Assembly (NCBI GenBank): GCA_937919625.1
Contig: CALFRK010000091.1
Span: forward strand, 1-49,950
Source of the DNA: an uncultured Ilumatobacter sp.
GTDB lineage: Bacteria; Actinomycetota; Acidimicrobiia; Acidimicrobiales; Ilumatobacteraceae
Length of the DNA: 49,950 bases
Reading direction: 5' to 3'
Of the stretch, positions 14,612 through 23,073 are shown piece after piece. The notes under the pieces are model-generated. The model worked only from the letters and a program-made list of their open reading frames with translations, made no database searches and was not told where the DNA came from. Position numbers and translations under genes: made by a program. Every line of letters starts with the position of its first letter. Position 1 is the stretch's first letter.

Positions 14612-16720
14612 TCAGCTGGTGAGGCGAATCAACACCGCTGTGTCGGGGTGCATCGCAGGGGGTTGGATGCCGATCGTTGCGAGCATCAGCCCCGTCACAT
14701 GGGCACCGGCACTACACCAGCGCGGCTCGGTGCGCCCGGCGCCGCCTCGTTCGCCCGGGAGCCGCAAGCGCTCGACGCGGTACGTGCGATCGGGGTCGAG
14801 ACCCGGCAGCAGTAGTGGTGGAGGCGTGAGGCTGATTGCCGTCGCGATCGTGGCGAACGACACGATCGCCTCGCTGCGATCGGTCGCGTACACGCCATGT
14901 GCGACGTAGGCCGGCTCGGTGTCGAAGCGAACCGCGTCGCCACCGTGCAGGAGCGGACGGAGCCGCTGGTGGAGTGCGATCACCTCGGCGAGCGCATCGA
15001 GCTCGGTGTCGTCCAACGAGAGCAGATTCCACTCGACACCGAGATGACCGAACAGCGCCGTCGCTGCACGAAACGCGAGGTCGTGGCGGCGGCCGGTGGT
15101 GTGCGAGCGCTCGGGACCGACGTGGGCGCCCATCAGCTCGGGCGGGATCAGCATCGACGCGCCGCGCTGGATCGTCTGACGTTCGAGCGCATCGTTGCAG
15201 TCGCTGGTCCACACCCGTTCGGTGCGACGCAGGATCTCGTGGTCGATCCGAGCTCCGCCCGACGAGCACGATTCGATCTCGACGCCGGGATGTCGCGAAC
15301 GAAGCTCGTCGATGAGTCGGTAGGTCGCCGACGTCTGGGCATGTGTGCCGGCTGCCCCGTCGGCGTTCGAACCACCGATGTGGTCACGGTTCATGTCCCA
15401 CTTGACATACGCGATGTCGTGGTCGCTGAGTAGCGCGTCGAGTTGGCCGAGCACGTGCTCGAACGCTTCCGACCGGGCGAGGTCGAGCGCCAGTTGGTGA
15501 CGCGACAGTACGGGTTCGTACCCGTCGGTCGTGAGCGCCCACTCGGGGTGCGCCCGATAGAGCTCGCTGTCGGGGTTGACCATCTCGGGCTCGACCCAGA
15601 TGCCAAAGTCCATACCGAGCCCTTGCACATGCTCGATCAGCGGACTGAGACCGTTCGGGTGTGCGTCGGTCGACACCTCCCAGTCGCCGAGACCCGAGCG
15701 GTCGTCACGCCGAGAGCCGAACCAGCCGTCATCGAGCACGAACCGCTCGATACCCACGCGTGCAGCGCGGTCGGCGAGGGTCCGCAGCGTGTCGAGATCG
15801 TGGTCGAAGTACACCGCCTCCCAGGTGTTCACCAGCACGGGCCGCGCCGAGGTGGGGTGGGTGGTCCGCGCTCGCAGGTGCCGGTGGAACTGCTGCGTGG
15901 CCGGCGTGAGGCCACGATCGCTGTGCACGGCGATCACCTCGGGGGTGCGGTACGACGCGCCGGGTTCGAGCGAGAGCTCGCCGGGGTGCAGCAGCTCGCC
16001 GAGCTGTACGTATCGACGTCCGTCGGGCAGCCGTTCGGCGAAGATCGTGTGGTTGCCGCTCCATGCCAGGTGGGCGCCCCACACCGAGCCCCGCCACTCT
16101 CCGAAATCGGGTGTGCCGGCAAACACGAGTGGCGGGTGTTCGTGGGACGTGCGACCGCGCCGGTTCTCGGTGGTGTGGGCGCCGTGGGACCATGGAATCC
16201 GCACCGGGTGGAACTCGCGGGTCCAGCGACCAGCGAACGACCCGAGCTCGCCGGCGTGTTGCGGCACGGGAAGAGTGATCGTGAGCGCGTCGAGCAGGTA
16301 GCGCTCATCGGTGCTGGTGTTCGTCAACTCGGCCCACACGAGCAAGGTGTGATCGAGCTCGAACGTGACATCGAGATCGAGCCCTGCGATCTCGTCGCGG
16401 GAGTGGACCACCAGCCGGTTGCCGTCGAGCTCGTACCCGACGCCGTCGATCGGCGCCGCGAAGCGAGGTGCCCACGCCGTGCCGCGCCGGCGATGGCCGA
16501 GCAACCCCGGTCGGCCGGTGTGGCCCGATCCGTGCTCGGGTACGACGGGGAGCGGGCCGACGACGTCGGCCGAGCCGTGTACCAGCGGGCGTTCGATCAC
16601 CGCCGTGAGATCGTCGATGTCGCCGAGGCGGTCGATCGGCGCGCCCCAGTGCACGATCGTCGGCGCACCCGTCGACACGTCGACGAGCACGTCACTCGTG
16701 CGCCCTCTGAGATGGATCAT
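14612..16720 (-). CDS. GH36 alpha-galactosidase
   Basis: A 702-residue family 36 enzyme of normal length. It has an N-terminal beta-supersandwich (about 1-320), a catalytic barrel containing ERFVLDDGWFG, the nucleophile Asp near residue 442 in YVKWDMNRD and the acid/base Asp near residue 507 in VWTSDCNDALER, then a C-terminal beta domain. The conserved SCSSGGARID is present. No signal peptide is seen. ATG at 16720 is four bases after the stop of the PhyH oxygenase gene, so the two form one operon; an upstream extension of the ORF is unlike the family. It releases galactose from alpha-galactosides such as melibiose, raffinose or, in marine settings, floridoside. Confidence 0.93.
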   Translation of the reverse strand: MIHLRGRTSDVLVDVSTGAPTIVHWGAPIDRLGDIDDLTAVIERPLVHGSADVVGPLPVVPEHGSGHTGRPGLLGHRRRGTAWAPRFAAPIDGVGYELDGNRLVVHSRDEIAGLDLDVTFELDHTLLVWAELTNTSTDERYLLDALTITLPVPQHAGELGSFAGRWTREFHPVRIPWSHGAHTTENRRGRTSHEHPPLVFAGTPDFGEWRGSVWGAHLAWSGNHTIFAERLPDGRRYVQLGELLHPGELSLEPGASYRTPEVIAVHSDRGLTPATQQFHRHLRARTTHPTSARPVLVNTWEAVYFDHDLDTLRTLADRAARVGIERFVLDDGWFGSRRDDRSGLGDWEVSTDAHPNGLSPLIEHVQGLGMDFGIWVEPEMVNPDSELYRAHPEWALTTDGYEPVLSRHQLALDLARSEAFEHVLGQLDALLSDHDIAYVKWDMNRDHIGGSNADGAAGTHAQTSATYRLIDELRSRHPGVEIESCSSGGARIDHEILRRTERVWTSDCNDALERQTIQRGASMLIPPELMGAHVGPERSHTTGRRHDLAFRAATALFGHLGVEWNLLSLDDTELDALAEVIALHQRLRPLLHGGDAVRFDTEPAYVAHGVYATDRSEAIVSFATIATAISLTPPPLLLPGLDPDRTYRVERLRLPGERGGAGRTEPRWCSAGAHVTGLMLATIGIQPPAMHPDTAVLIRLTS

Positions 16721-16724
16721 TCGG

Positions 16725-17615
16725 TCAGGAGTCTGCCCGATAGCTCGAGTGCAGGTCGAGTGGCACGTGGGTGCTGCCCGTGAGCTGAGGTGGGATGGGC
16801 TGCAGGATCTTGCGTCGCTCGGGTGTGAGTCGGCCGAGCAAACCGTCGGACAGCGTGTAGCCGAAGCGAGGCCGCGACCACGGTGGGCCGTACCGCAAGA
16901 TGATGACCCGGCGCTCGCCGTCGTTGGTGCGGCTGGATCCACCGTGCAGGCAGGCGTCGACGAACAACAGGGCATCGCCCGCGTTCGCGTACACGGGCTC
17001 GGCCCATGGCAGATCGTCCATCCGGTCGCCACGGGCGTAGTCGCCGATCAGAGGGTGCGACAGGTTCTGCTTGTGACTGCCAGGGACGATCATCGTCGGC
17101 CCATCGCCGGGGCCGATGTCGCGCAGGGCGATGAGGACGTTCAGCTGGCCGCACCGAAACCGACCGTTGCGGTACCCGTACTGGGTGCGGATCGAGGCGT
17201 CGTGGCCTCCCGAGTGCACCGGGTGGTGGCCGCCGCTGGTGCGAATGGTGGCGATCGCCTCGTCGATCATCGTGCCCTGTACATAGGTGCCCTCCTCGCC
17301 GGCGTAGCGGAGCGCATGGCCGACCCACGAAGGGTGGTCGATCAGCACGTCGAACGCCGGGTCGCCACAATCGAGCAGGTTGTGCAGCTCGAATCCGGTG
17401 TCGGCGGTGTAGTCGCGGCGTTGGGCGTTGCCGTACCACTCACCGTTGTCGAGTTCGGGGAATCGGTCGTAGGCGTCGTTGAGCGATGCCACTTCGGCGG
17501 CCGACAGCGCTCCGTGAACCACGAGGTAACCGCGCAGATCGAATTCGTAGTCGTCGAGGATGGTGGGTCGGCCAACCGGTGTTGCACCGGTCCGAGCGAG
17601 AGAGATGTTGCTCAC
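16725..17615 (-). CDS. PhyH-family Fe(II)/2-oxoglutarate dioxygenase in the galactosidase operon
   Basis: A 296-residue PhyH-type oxygenase. The core includes RCGQLNVLIALRDIGPGDG, MIVPGSHK and LLFVDACLHGGSSRT. The distal metal His is H224, a 2-oxoglutarate Arg candidate is R235 or R236, and the proximal ligand is probably H134 or H138 in HSGGHD. It is only distantly like the PhyH protein at 2173-3201. The GTG start at 17615 lacks a ribosome binding site but has TATTCT seven bases upstream, the pattern of a leaderless transcript. It is first in a two-gene operon with the GH36 alpha-galactosidase and is divergent from the DeoR regulator. Oxidation or demethylation of a sugar or aglycone is inferred from context only. 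Confidence 0.8.
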   Translation of the reverse strand: MSNISLARTGATPVGRPTILDDYEFDLRGYLVVHGALSAAEVASLNDAYDRFPELDNGEWYGNAQRRDYTADTGFELHNLLDCGDPAFDVLIDHPSWVGHALRYAGEEGTYVQGTMIDEAIATIRTSGGHHPVHSGGHDASIRTQYGYRNGRFRCGQLNVLIALRDIGPGDGPTMIVPGSHKQNLSHPLIGDYARGDRMDDLPWAEPVYANAGDALLFVDACLHGGSSRTNDGERRVIILRYGPPWSRPRFGYTLSDGLLGRLTPERRKILQPIPPQLTGSTHVPLDLHSSYRADS

Positions 17616-17676
17616 GAACGTGAGAATAACAGTTTCGTATTGACAGGTAACCCAAAGAGAAGGAAGGATATCGAAA
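17616..17676. promoter_or_regulatory. Divergent control region between PhyH/GH36 and DeoR/ABC operons
   Basis: This 61-base gap holds a minus-strand -10 TATTCT (reverse complement of 17623-17628), a plus-strand TTGACA at 17640-17645 without a clear -10, and the AAGGAAGGA ribosome binding site of the regulator. Repeated GAAAG-like units span the DeoR start (around 17672-17690), resembling the short A-rich repeats bound by DeoR-type repressors. Confidence 0.45.
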
Positions 17677-18486
17677 GTGAATGAAAGTCGAAGGTCGCCT
17701 CAGCAGACCCATCTCCCCGCCGAGATGAGGTTGGTTCTGATCCAGCAGTTGCTGGAGCAACGCGGCTTCGTGCGCGTTCGTGATCTGTCCGATCGGTTCG
17801 GTGTCAGCACCGTGACGGTCCGCAATGATCTGCAAGTGCTCGAAGAACGCCAGATGGCGTTCCGCGTGCACGGTGGAGCGATGCCGTTCAACGGGGCGCG
17901 AGGTGAACGCCCGTTCGAGGAAGTCGCGGAACGACAGACCGAGCAAAAGGCAGCGATCGCCAAGCTCGCAGCATCTCTGGTCTCGAACGGCGAGACGATC
18001 ATCGTCGACGTCGGTACGACGGCCGCCTCGCTCGCCCATGCGCTGGTCGATCGGACCGACCTGACCGAGCTGACCGTGATCACGAGCGGCCTCAAGGTCG
18101 CCTTGTCGCTCGAAGCGGCGCACCCGAGGTTCTCCGTCGTCGTCACGGGCGGCACGCTGCGTCCCAAGCAGCACTCGCTGGTCGAGCCGCTGGCCACCTC
18201 GATGTTCGAGAAGTTGCGGGCCGACACCGTCTTCGTCGGCTGCAACGGCATTTCGATCGACGGTGGCGTCACGAATGTCAACCTGCCCGAAGCGGCCGTG
18301 AAGCGTGCGATGATCGCCGCCGCCGCTCGCTGCGTGGTACTCGCCGACAGTACCAAGCTCGGCGTCCGGGCCCTGGCGCCGGTCTGCACGCTCGACGAGA
18401 TCGATGTGCTCGTCACCGACACGGGCGCCGAACCATCCGAGCTCGAAGCGATTCGTGAACGAGGAGTCGACGTCGTCACGGTGTAA
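17677..18486 (+). CDS. DeoR/GlpR family transcriptional regulator
   Basis: A 269-residue sugar-responsive repressor. The N-terminal winged helix-turn-helix (about residues 18-70) contains the hallmark VSTVTVRNDLQVLE and VHGGA. The C-terminal sugar-phosphate isomerase-like sensor domain has IVDVGTTAASLA, VVVTGGTLR, FVGCNGISIDGGVTN and CVVLADSTKLG. GTG at 17677 has AAGGA eight bases upstream. Its location, directly ahead of the ABC importer and divergent from PhyH/GH36, points to control of both units by a phosphorylated sugar made inside the cell, for example galactose 1-phosphate or a ketose phosphate. Confidence 0.92.
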   Translation: MNESRRSPQQTHLPAEMRLVLIQQLLEQRGFVRVRDLSDRFGVSTVTVRNDLQVLEERQMAFRVHGGAMPFNGARGERPFEEVAERQTEQKAAIAKLAASLVSNGETIIVDVGTTAASLAHALVDRTDLTELTVITSGLKVALSLEAAHPRFSVVVTGGTLRPKQHSLVEPLATSMFEKLRADTVFVGCNGISIDGGVTNVNLPEAAVKRAMIAAAARCVVLADSTKLGVRALAPVCTLDEIDVLVTDTGAEPSELEAIRERGVDVVTV

Positions 18487-18603
18487 GCCGCCTGACGGCA
18501 CAACAGATCGTCCAGGTCCTCGACCCGGCCGAAACCGGCCCACATGCGTGGGCGGGGGAGCAACCGGCGACAGATCCCGTCGCCACCGACCAAGGAGTAC
18601 ACA

Positions 18604-20025
18604 GTGCGAAGAATCAAGAAACTGGCTACCGCTGTCGTGGCGCTGTCGTTGGTTGCTGCCGCGTGCGGCGGCGACGATGACGCCTCCGAACCAGCTGCCG
18701 ACGAACCAGCTGCCTCCGAACCAGCTGCCGACGAACCAGCTGCCGACGAACCAGCTGCCGACGAACCAGCTGCCGACGAACCAGCAGCCGACGAACCAGC
18801 AGCCGACGGCGAAGCGGTCACGATCCGTTGGCGCACACGTCCCGACAATGATGCCGAAGCCGCTGTCTACGCCTCGATCAGCGACACGATCGACGCAGCC
18901 AACGGCGACAACGTCACGCTCGAGTACGAGCCAGGCACCACCGACGGCGGCAACTACCAGGACCAGCTGGTCACCGAGATCGCCAACGGAACCGCGCCAG
19001 ACGTGTTCTGGATTCCCGGCACCGACATCGCTCGCTTCCAGAGCGCCGATCTGCTTTATGACCTGGGCCCGCTGGCAGCGGCCGACGGGTTCGACGTCGG
19101 CGAGTTCTATCCCGAGCCGATGGTCCACCTGACGTTCGATCCGGCAGCTGGAGCGCCCGGCGACAAGCTGTGGGGTCTGCCCCGCGACGTGTCGACGTTT
19201 GCCCTCTATCTCAACAACGACCTGATCGCCGAGGCCGGCGCCGATGATCCGCGTGCGCTCGCCGCAGCCGGTGAGTGGGACTGGGCTGCGTTTGCCGACG
19301 TCGCCACGAAGGTCGCTGCTCTCGGTGGCGAGAACAAGGGCTTCGCGATGGACGCCTGGTGGGGTCCGTACGGGTACTTCATCAACTCCGCCGGCGGCAG
19401 CTTCTTCAATGAGGCCGGTACGGAGTGCGCGATCGACACGCCCGAGGCGATCGCCGGTCTGACCCAGATGAGGGCCGTCTACGACGGCGGCATCGCGGTG
19501 CCCTACGGCGAAGGTGGCGAGGCGCCTTGGAAGGCAGGAACGGTCGGCATGTACATGAACGGTCGCTGGGCAACCCCAGGCGCCCGCGCCGACGCTGCGT
19601 TCAACTGGGACGTCGTGCAACTGCCCACCGGCCCCGGTGGCACGCAGGGCAACTGGTTGTTCTGGGGCGCCTACGTGGTCAATGCCAACACGGACAACCC
19701 GCAGCAGGCGTGGGAACTCGTGAAGGCGCTCACCGCTGCGGACTCCCAGGCCGCGGTCAGCGCCGCTGGTGCCAATATCCCGAGCCGCCGTAGCCAGGAC
19801 GCGATCGACGCCTTCCTGGGCTTCACGCCGCCCGAGAACAACCAGGCCTTCATCGATGGCCTGGCCGACTCTCCGACCGCCGAAGGTCCGCTGTGGACTG
19901 GTAGCCGCCCCGAGTTCGACTCGGTCACGGGTGCCGCCATCGGTGCGGTCATCAATGGCGAACGCACGATCGAAGACTTCGCAGCGAAGATCTGCTCCGA
20001 AGCAGCGGTTGCGTTCGAAGGCTGA
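18604..20025 (+). CDS. Sugar ABC transporter substrate-binding lipoprotein
   Basis: A 473-residue family 1 extracellular solute-binding protein. The start is GTG at 18604 with AAGGAG six bases upstream; it opens with VRRIKK, a hydrophobic helix and the lipobox LVAAAC, so Cys is lipidated and the protein tethered outside the membrane. A linker of eight EPAAD-type pentapeptides separates the anchor from the ligand domain. The folded part contains VTIRWRTRPDND, the cleft segments GTAPDVFWIPG and LWGLPRDVSTFALY, and WDWAAFADVA. It delivers an oligosaccharide or galactoside to the two permeases encoded next. Family 1 proteins often bind di- to oligosaccharides. Confidence 0.9.
   Translation: MRRIKKLATAVVALSLVAAACGGDDDASEPAADEPAASEPAADEPAADEPAADEPAADEPAADEPAADGEAVTIRWRTRPDNDAEAAVYASISDTIDAANGDNVTLEYEPGTTDGGNYQDQLVTEIANGTAPDVFWIPGTDIARFQSADLLYDLGPLAAADGFDVGEFYPEPMVHLTFDPAAGAPGDKLWGLPRDVSTFALYLNNDLIAEAGADDPRALAAAGEWDWAAFADVATKVAALGGENKGFAMDAWWGPYGYFINSAGGSFFNEAGTECAIDTPEAIAGLTQMRAVYDGGIAVPYGEGGEAPWKAGTVGMYMNGRWATPGARADAAFNWDVVQLPTGPGGTQGNWLFWGAYVVNANTDNPQQAWELVKALTAADSQAAVSAAGANIPSRRSQDAIDAFLGFTPPENNQAFIDGLADSPTAEGPLWTGSRPEFDSVTGAAIGAVINGERTIEDFAAKICSEAAVAFEG
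18688..18807 (+). repeat. Eight tandem 15-bp repeats encoding the EPAAD linker
   Basis: Eight near-identical 15-base units (GAACCAGCTGCCGAC type) encode EPAAD, with one EPAAS in position 2. Synonymous GCT/GCA changes mark the last two units, so the array has grown from the front. Anti-sense and shifted frames remain open through it and produce spurious long ORFs. Confidence 0.95.
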
Positions 20026-20052
20026 TCGTCACTTGATCAGCTGCTAATCAGT

Positions 20053-20086
20053 GGGTCGGGGCCGAGCGAGAGCTCGGCCCCGACCC
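20053..20086 (+). terminator. Strong hairpin between binding-protein and permease genes
   Basis: A perfect 15-bp GC-rich stem (20053-20067 with 20072-20086) closed by a GAGA tetraloop, without a T-run. Located 28 bases after the substrate-binding protein stop and inside an operon, it probably stabilises the upstream mRNA end or partially terminates, giving excess binding protein over permease as is common in such importers. Confidence 0.8.
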
Positions 20087-20146
20087 GACCAATCTGTGTG
20101 CCGAGCGCGAGCCTGGCGTACCGACTACTGAACTCCGGGGGGACTC

Positions 20147-21859
20147 GTGTCGGAAACCAATAGTGTCGACGCAACCATCGATTCATCTGATGGCGTCAGT
20201 CGCCGAATCACCCGTCCCGATGGTGATCTCGGCGCCAGTCTGAAACTGCTGTCGTTGTGGCATCTGTTTGGTGCCGCAACCTGCGTGATCGGCATCCTGC
20301 TGGCGCGCCGCGGCGGTGCCGCCGAACTTCCCTGGATGCCGCGTTTCGCCCTCCAGGGATTCTTCAGCTTCGCCTTCGTTGCGCACATGGCGAGTGCCTA
20401 CGGAGTCTCGGCGCGGACCCGATGGGCGCGGCCGGCATCGCTGGCCGTCAACTATCTCGTCACGCTCGTTGGTGCCGCAGCCACACTGCATCTGTTCAAC
20501 GCCTACCGCGCCATCGGCGATCTCGGCGAAGGGCTGTACAAAGCGTTCGTACCCTTCTTGGTCATCTGTGTCGGATTGATCTGGGTGCTGGTCGCCGGAC
20601 AGTTGCTGGCGAACCGCCCAACCGCTGTTGGCCCGAACAATCTCCGCAAGGCCGGCTGGGGGTTGGCGGCGCTGGCCGGTGTGTGGTTTGTCATCAAGGC
20701 CGACCCGTCGGGGTTGATCTCGTCATTCGGGGACAGCATCACCCGTTCCCTCACAATGGGCGCCCTGGCGCTCACGATTTGCTCCGCCCTCGCAACCCGG
20801 CTGATGTGGTCGCGAGCGGCTGCCCAGCACTTCGGCACCAAAGCGAGCACCGAGCAGGCCCTGAGTGGGCTTGCCTTCCTGTCGCCGAACCTGATCGGTT
20901 TCCTGGTCTTCTTCGCATTCCCGTTGCTGTTCTCGCTGTGGGTCAGCTTCTTCGACTGGGACACCACGAATACCCATCGCGACTTCATCGGCCTCGGCAA
21001 TTACGTCAAGGCACTCTCACTCGATTTCTCGAGTGCTCCGCAGGCCAACGCCGGCACCGAGGCGCTGAAACCCGGGTACCAGGTCCTCATGAACATGGAC
21101 TGGTTCGGCCAACACTGGCTGATCGGGGCCCGCGACATCGAGTTCTGGTTGTCGCTCCGCAATATCACGGTGTTCCTGGTGCTCGCCGTGCCGTTGGCGG
21201 TTCTCCCCGCCCTGCTGCTGTCGAGCGTTCTCACCTCCCGCCTGCCTGGCATGAAGATCTTCCGCACGATCTACTTCATCCCATCGGTCGCCGGCGTGAT
21301 CGGCGTGGCGATCGTATGGGGCCAGATGTTCGACGCCACGATCGGATGGATCAACTATCTCCTTGATCTGGTCGGACTCTCCGAGGCCGGGGCCGGTCAG
21401 GGATGGCTGACCGAGCGAAGTACCGCGCTGCTCGCGATGGTGATCGTCTTCGCCTGGATGAGCTTCGGCTTCAACACCGTGCTCTATCTGGCCGGTCACC
21501 AAGGGATACCGAAAGAGCTGTATGAGGCGGCCGAGATCGATGGGGCCAACCCATGGCAGATCTTCCGAAAGATCACCGTGCCGCAGCTCCGCAACACCAC
21601 CTTCTACGTGGTGATCACCACGTCGATCCTCGCACTCCAACTGTTCGACATCGTGTGGATCCTGGCCCGGCCGGCGCCGGGTGGGCCGAACAACGCCACC
21701 CGAACCCCAGTGCTCACGCTGTATCAGGAGGCCTTCACCAACAACCGTCAGGGCTACGCGTCAGCGCTCGCCTGGGTGTTGTTCATCATCATCTTCGGGT
21801 TCACGTCGTTCCAGTTCCGACGACAGCGTGACGTCGCCACCTCAGGAGGTCTGTCATGA
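20147..21859 (+). CDS. Sugar ABC transporter permease with extra N-terminal membrane domain
   Basis: A 570-residue permease, about twice the usual 290-320. The C-terminal part from about residue 240 is a normal MalF/UgpA-type module: LAFLSPNLIGFLVFFAFPLLFSLW, and the coupling EAA loop at residues 460-479 (EAAEIDGANPWQIFRKI). Ahead of it are about six extra hydrophobic segments (near 33-52, 67-86, 97-117, 133-154, 170-184, 201-220) with no family I recognise. GTG at 20147 follows GGGGGG closely. The stop overlaps the second permease start by four bases. The function of the extra membrane domain is unknown. Confidence 0.88.
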   Translation: MSETNSVDATIDSSDGVSRRITRPDGDLGASLKLLSLWHLFGAATCVIGILLARRGGAAELPWMPRFALQGFFSFAFVAHMASAYGVSARTRWARPASLAVNYLVTLVGAAATLHLFNAYRAIGDLGEGLYKAFVPFLVICVGLIWVLVAGQLLANRPTAVGPNNLRKAGWGLAALAGVWFVIKADPSGLISSFGDSITRSLTMGALALTICSALATRLMWSRAAAQHFGTKASTEQALSGLAFLSPNLIGFLVFFAFPLLFSLWVSFFDWDTTNTHRDFIGLGNYVKALSLDFSSAPQANAGTEALKPGYQVLMNMDWFGQHWLIGARDIEFWLSLRNITVFLVLAVPLAVLPALLLSSVLTSRLPGMKIFRTIYFIPSVAGVIGVAIVWGQMFDATIGWINYLLDLVGLSEAGAGQGWLTERSTALLAMVIVFAWMSFGFNTVLYLAGHQGIPKELYEAAEIDGANPWQIFRKITVPQLRNTTFYVVITTSILALQLFDIVWILARPAPGGPNNATRTPVLTLYQEAFTNNRQGYASALAWVLFIIIFGFTSFQFRRQRDVATSGGLS

Positions 21860-23061
21860 GCGTTCGACGCAAGGGCCCACGTGCCACGGCTGTGAGAGTG
21901 CTGACGTATACGATCTTGGTGGCGGTCGCCGCGATCGTCGTGTTCCCGTTCGTCGTTGCGGTCGCCACGTCGACCAAGAACAGCCAGGACATCTTCAACT
22001 ATCCGCCCACGTTGATCCCTCGTGAGGCTCAGACCGTTCCCGCCGCCGACGTCGGTCTGGAGGGCGACTCGATCCCGCTCTACGCGTTCGCAGACACCGA
22101 CGCCGAGTTCGCACTCGTCGACAACAACGTCTCGGTGGCCGAGTTTCGGCCGCTCGACGATCTCGAACGGGTCATTCGGCTCGATGTGAGTTCGGGTGAG
22201 AGGACCGGCGAAACCGTCACGATCGATGGCGAAGAGGAGGACGTGTTCCTGATCGAGGTCGACGGTGCTCAACTCGAGGTCTACCGGAGTCGGCTCACAT
22301 CGGGTGGGTTGTTCGTCGATGTCGCCGATCCATCCGATGCCCGCGTCGATCTCGTGAATCTGGTCGAGCCACTCGAGCAGTTCGGTCCTCGACTCGAGAA
22401 CTTCAGAGAGGTGGTGGTCGAGAAGGATCTCGGCCGCTCTCTGACCAACACCATCCTGGTCACGATCATCGTGGTGGCCGGTCAGATCATCACGTCGATC
22501 TTCGGTGGCTACGCCTTCGCCCGGATCGACTTCAAGGGTCGTGACAGGCTGTTCCTGCTGTACCTCGGATCGGTGATGGTGCCCTTCGTCGTGCTCATCA
22601 TCCCGCTGTTCCAGTTGATGCTGCAGTTTGGGTGGCTCGACAACCTGGCGGCGCTGATCATCCCGTTCACCTTCACCGCCTACGGAACGTTCCTGATGCG
22701 CCAGTTCTTCGTCGCCATCCCGAAGGAGATCGAGGAGGCGGCGTTGCTCGACAATGCATCACGGTCGACGATCCTGTGGAAGATCATGGTGCCGCTCGCT
22801 CGACCGGCGATCGCGACACTGTCGACGTTCGGCTTCCTGTACGCCTGGAACTCGTTCTTCTGGCCGCTGGTCATCATCAACTCCGGCAACCCGGACGGTC
22901 GAGTGCTGTCGCTCACCCTGTCGACGCTCGGCGGACGCGGCAGTGCCGATCTCAACCTCGTCTTCGCCGGTGCGGTCATCGCCATGACCCCACCGATTCT
23001 CGTCTTCCTGTTCGCCCAGCGGTACTTCGTCGAGAACTCCGCCTCGAGTGGTCTCAAATAA
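21856..23061 (+). CDS. Sugar ABC transporter permease (MalG type) with extracytoplasmic insertion
   Basis: A 401-residue permease, about 120 longer than usual. TM1 is near residues 16-36; the normal PPTLIP segment follows at 50-55, but then about 120 polar, acidic residues (56-178) intervene before the standard ENFREV segment and the remaining five membrane spans. The EAA loop EEAALLDNASRSTILWKI is intact. The insert contains a beta-rich stretch with acidic EEEDVFLIEVDGAQLEVY, predicted outside the cytoplasm next to the binding protein. ATG at 21856 has a full AGGAGGT and overlaps the previous stop. Confidence 0.9.
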   Translation: MSVRRKGPRATAVRVLTYTILVAVAAIVVFPFVVAVATSTKNSQDIFNYPPTLIPREAQTVPAADVGLEGDSIPLYAFADTDAEFALVDNNVSVAEFRPLDDLERVIRLDVSSGERTGETVTIDGEEEDVFLIEVDGAQLEVYRSRLTSGGLFVDVADPSDARVDLVNLVEPLEQFGPRLENFREVVVEKDLGRSLTNTILVTIIVVAGQIITSIFGGYAFARIDFKGRDRLFLLYLGSVMVPFVVLIIPLFQLMLQFGWLDNLAALIIPFTFTAYGTFLMRQFFVAIPKEIEEAALLDNASRSTILWKIMVPLARPAIATLSTFGFLYAWNSFFWPLVIINSGNPDGRVLSLTLSTLGGRGSADLNLVFAGAVIAMTPPILVFLFAQRYFVENSASSGLK

Positions 23062-23073
23062 AGGATCGATCCC

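Noticed and set aside
15443-16783. 446-residue plus-strand ORF
   Set aside because: Antisense to the GH36 coding region and without recognisable motifs.
18527-18553. Small hairpins upstream of the binding protein as terminator or riboswitch
   Set aside because: Stems are only 5-6 bp and typical of GC-rich spacer; no T-run or conserved aptamer pattern.
17440-19620. 726-residue minus-strand ORF
   Set aside because: It is antisense to the DeoR and binding-protein genes and stays open through the 15-bp repeat; composition is repetitive and unlike a protein.
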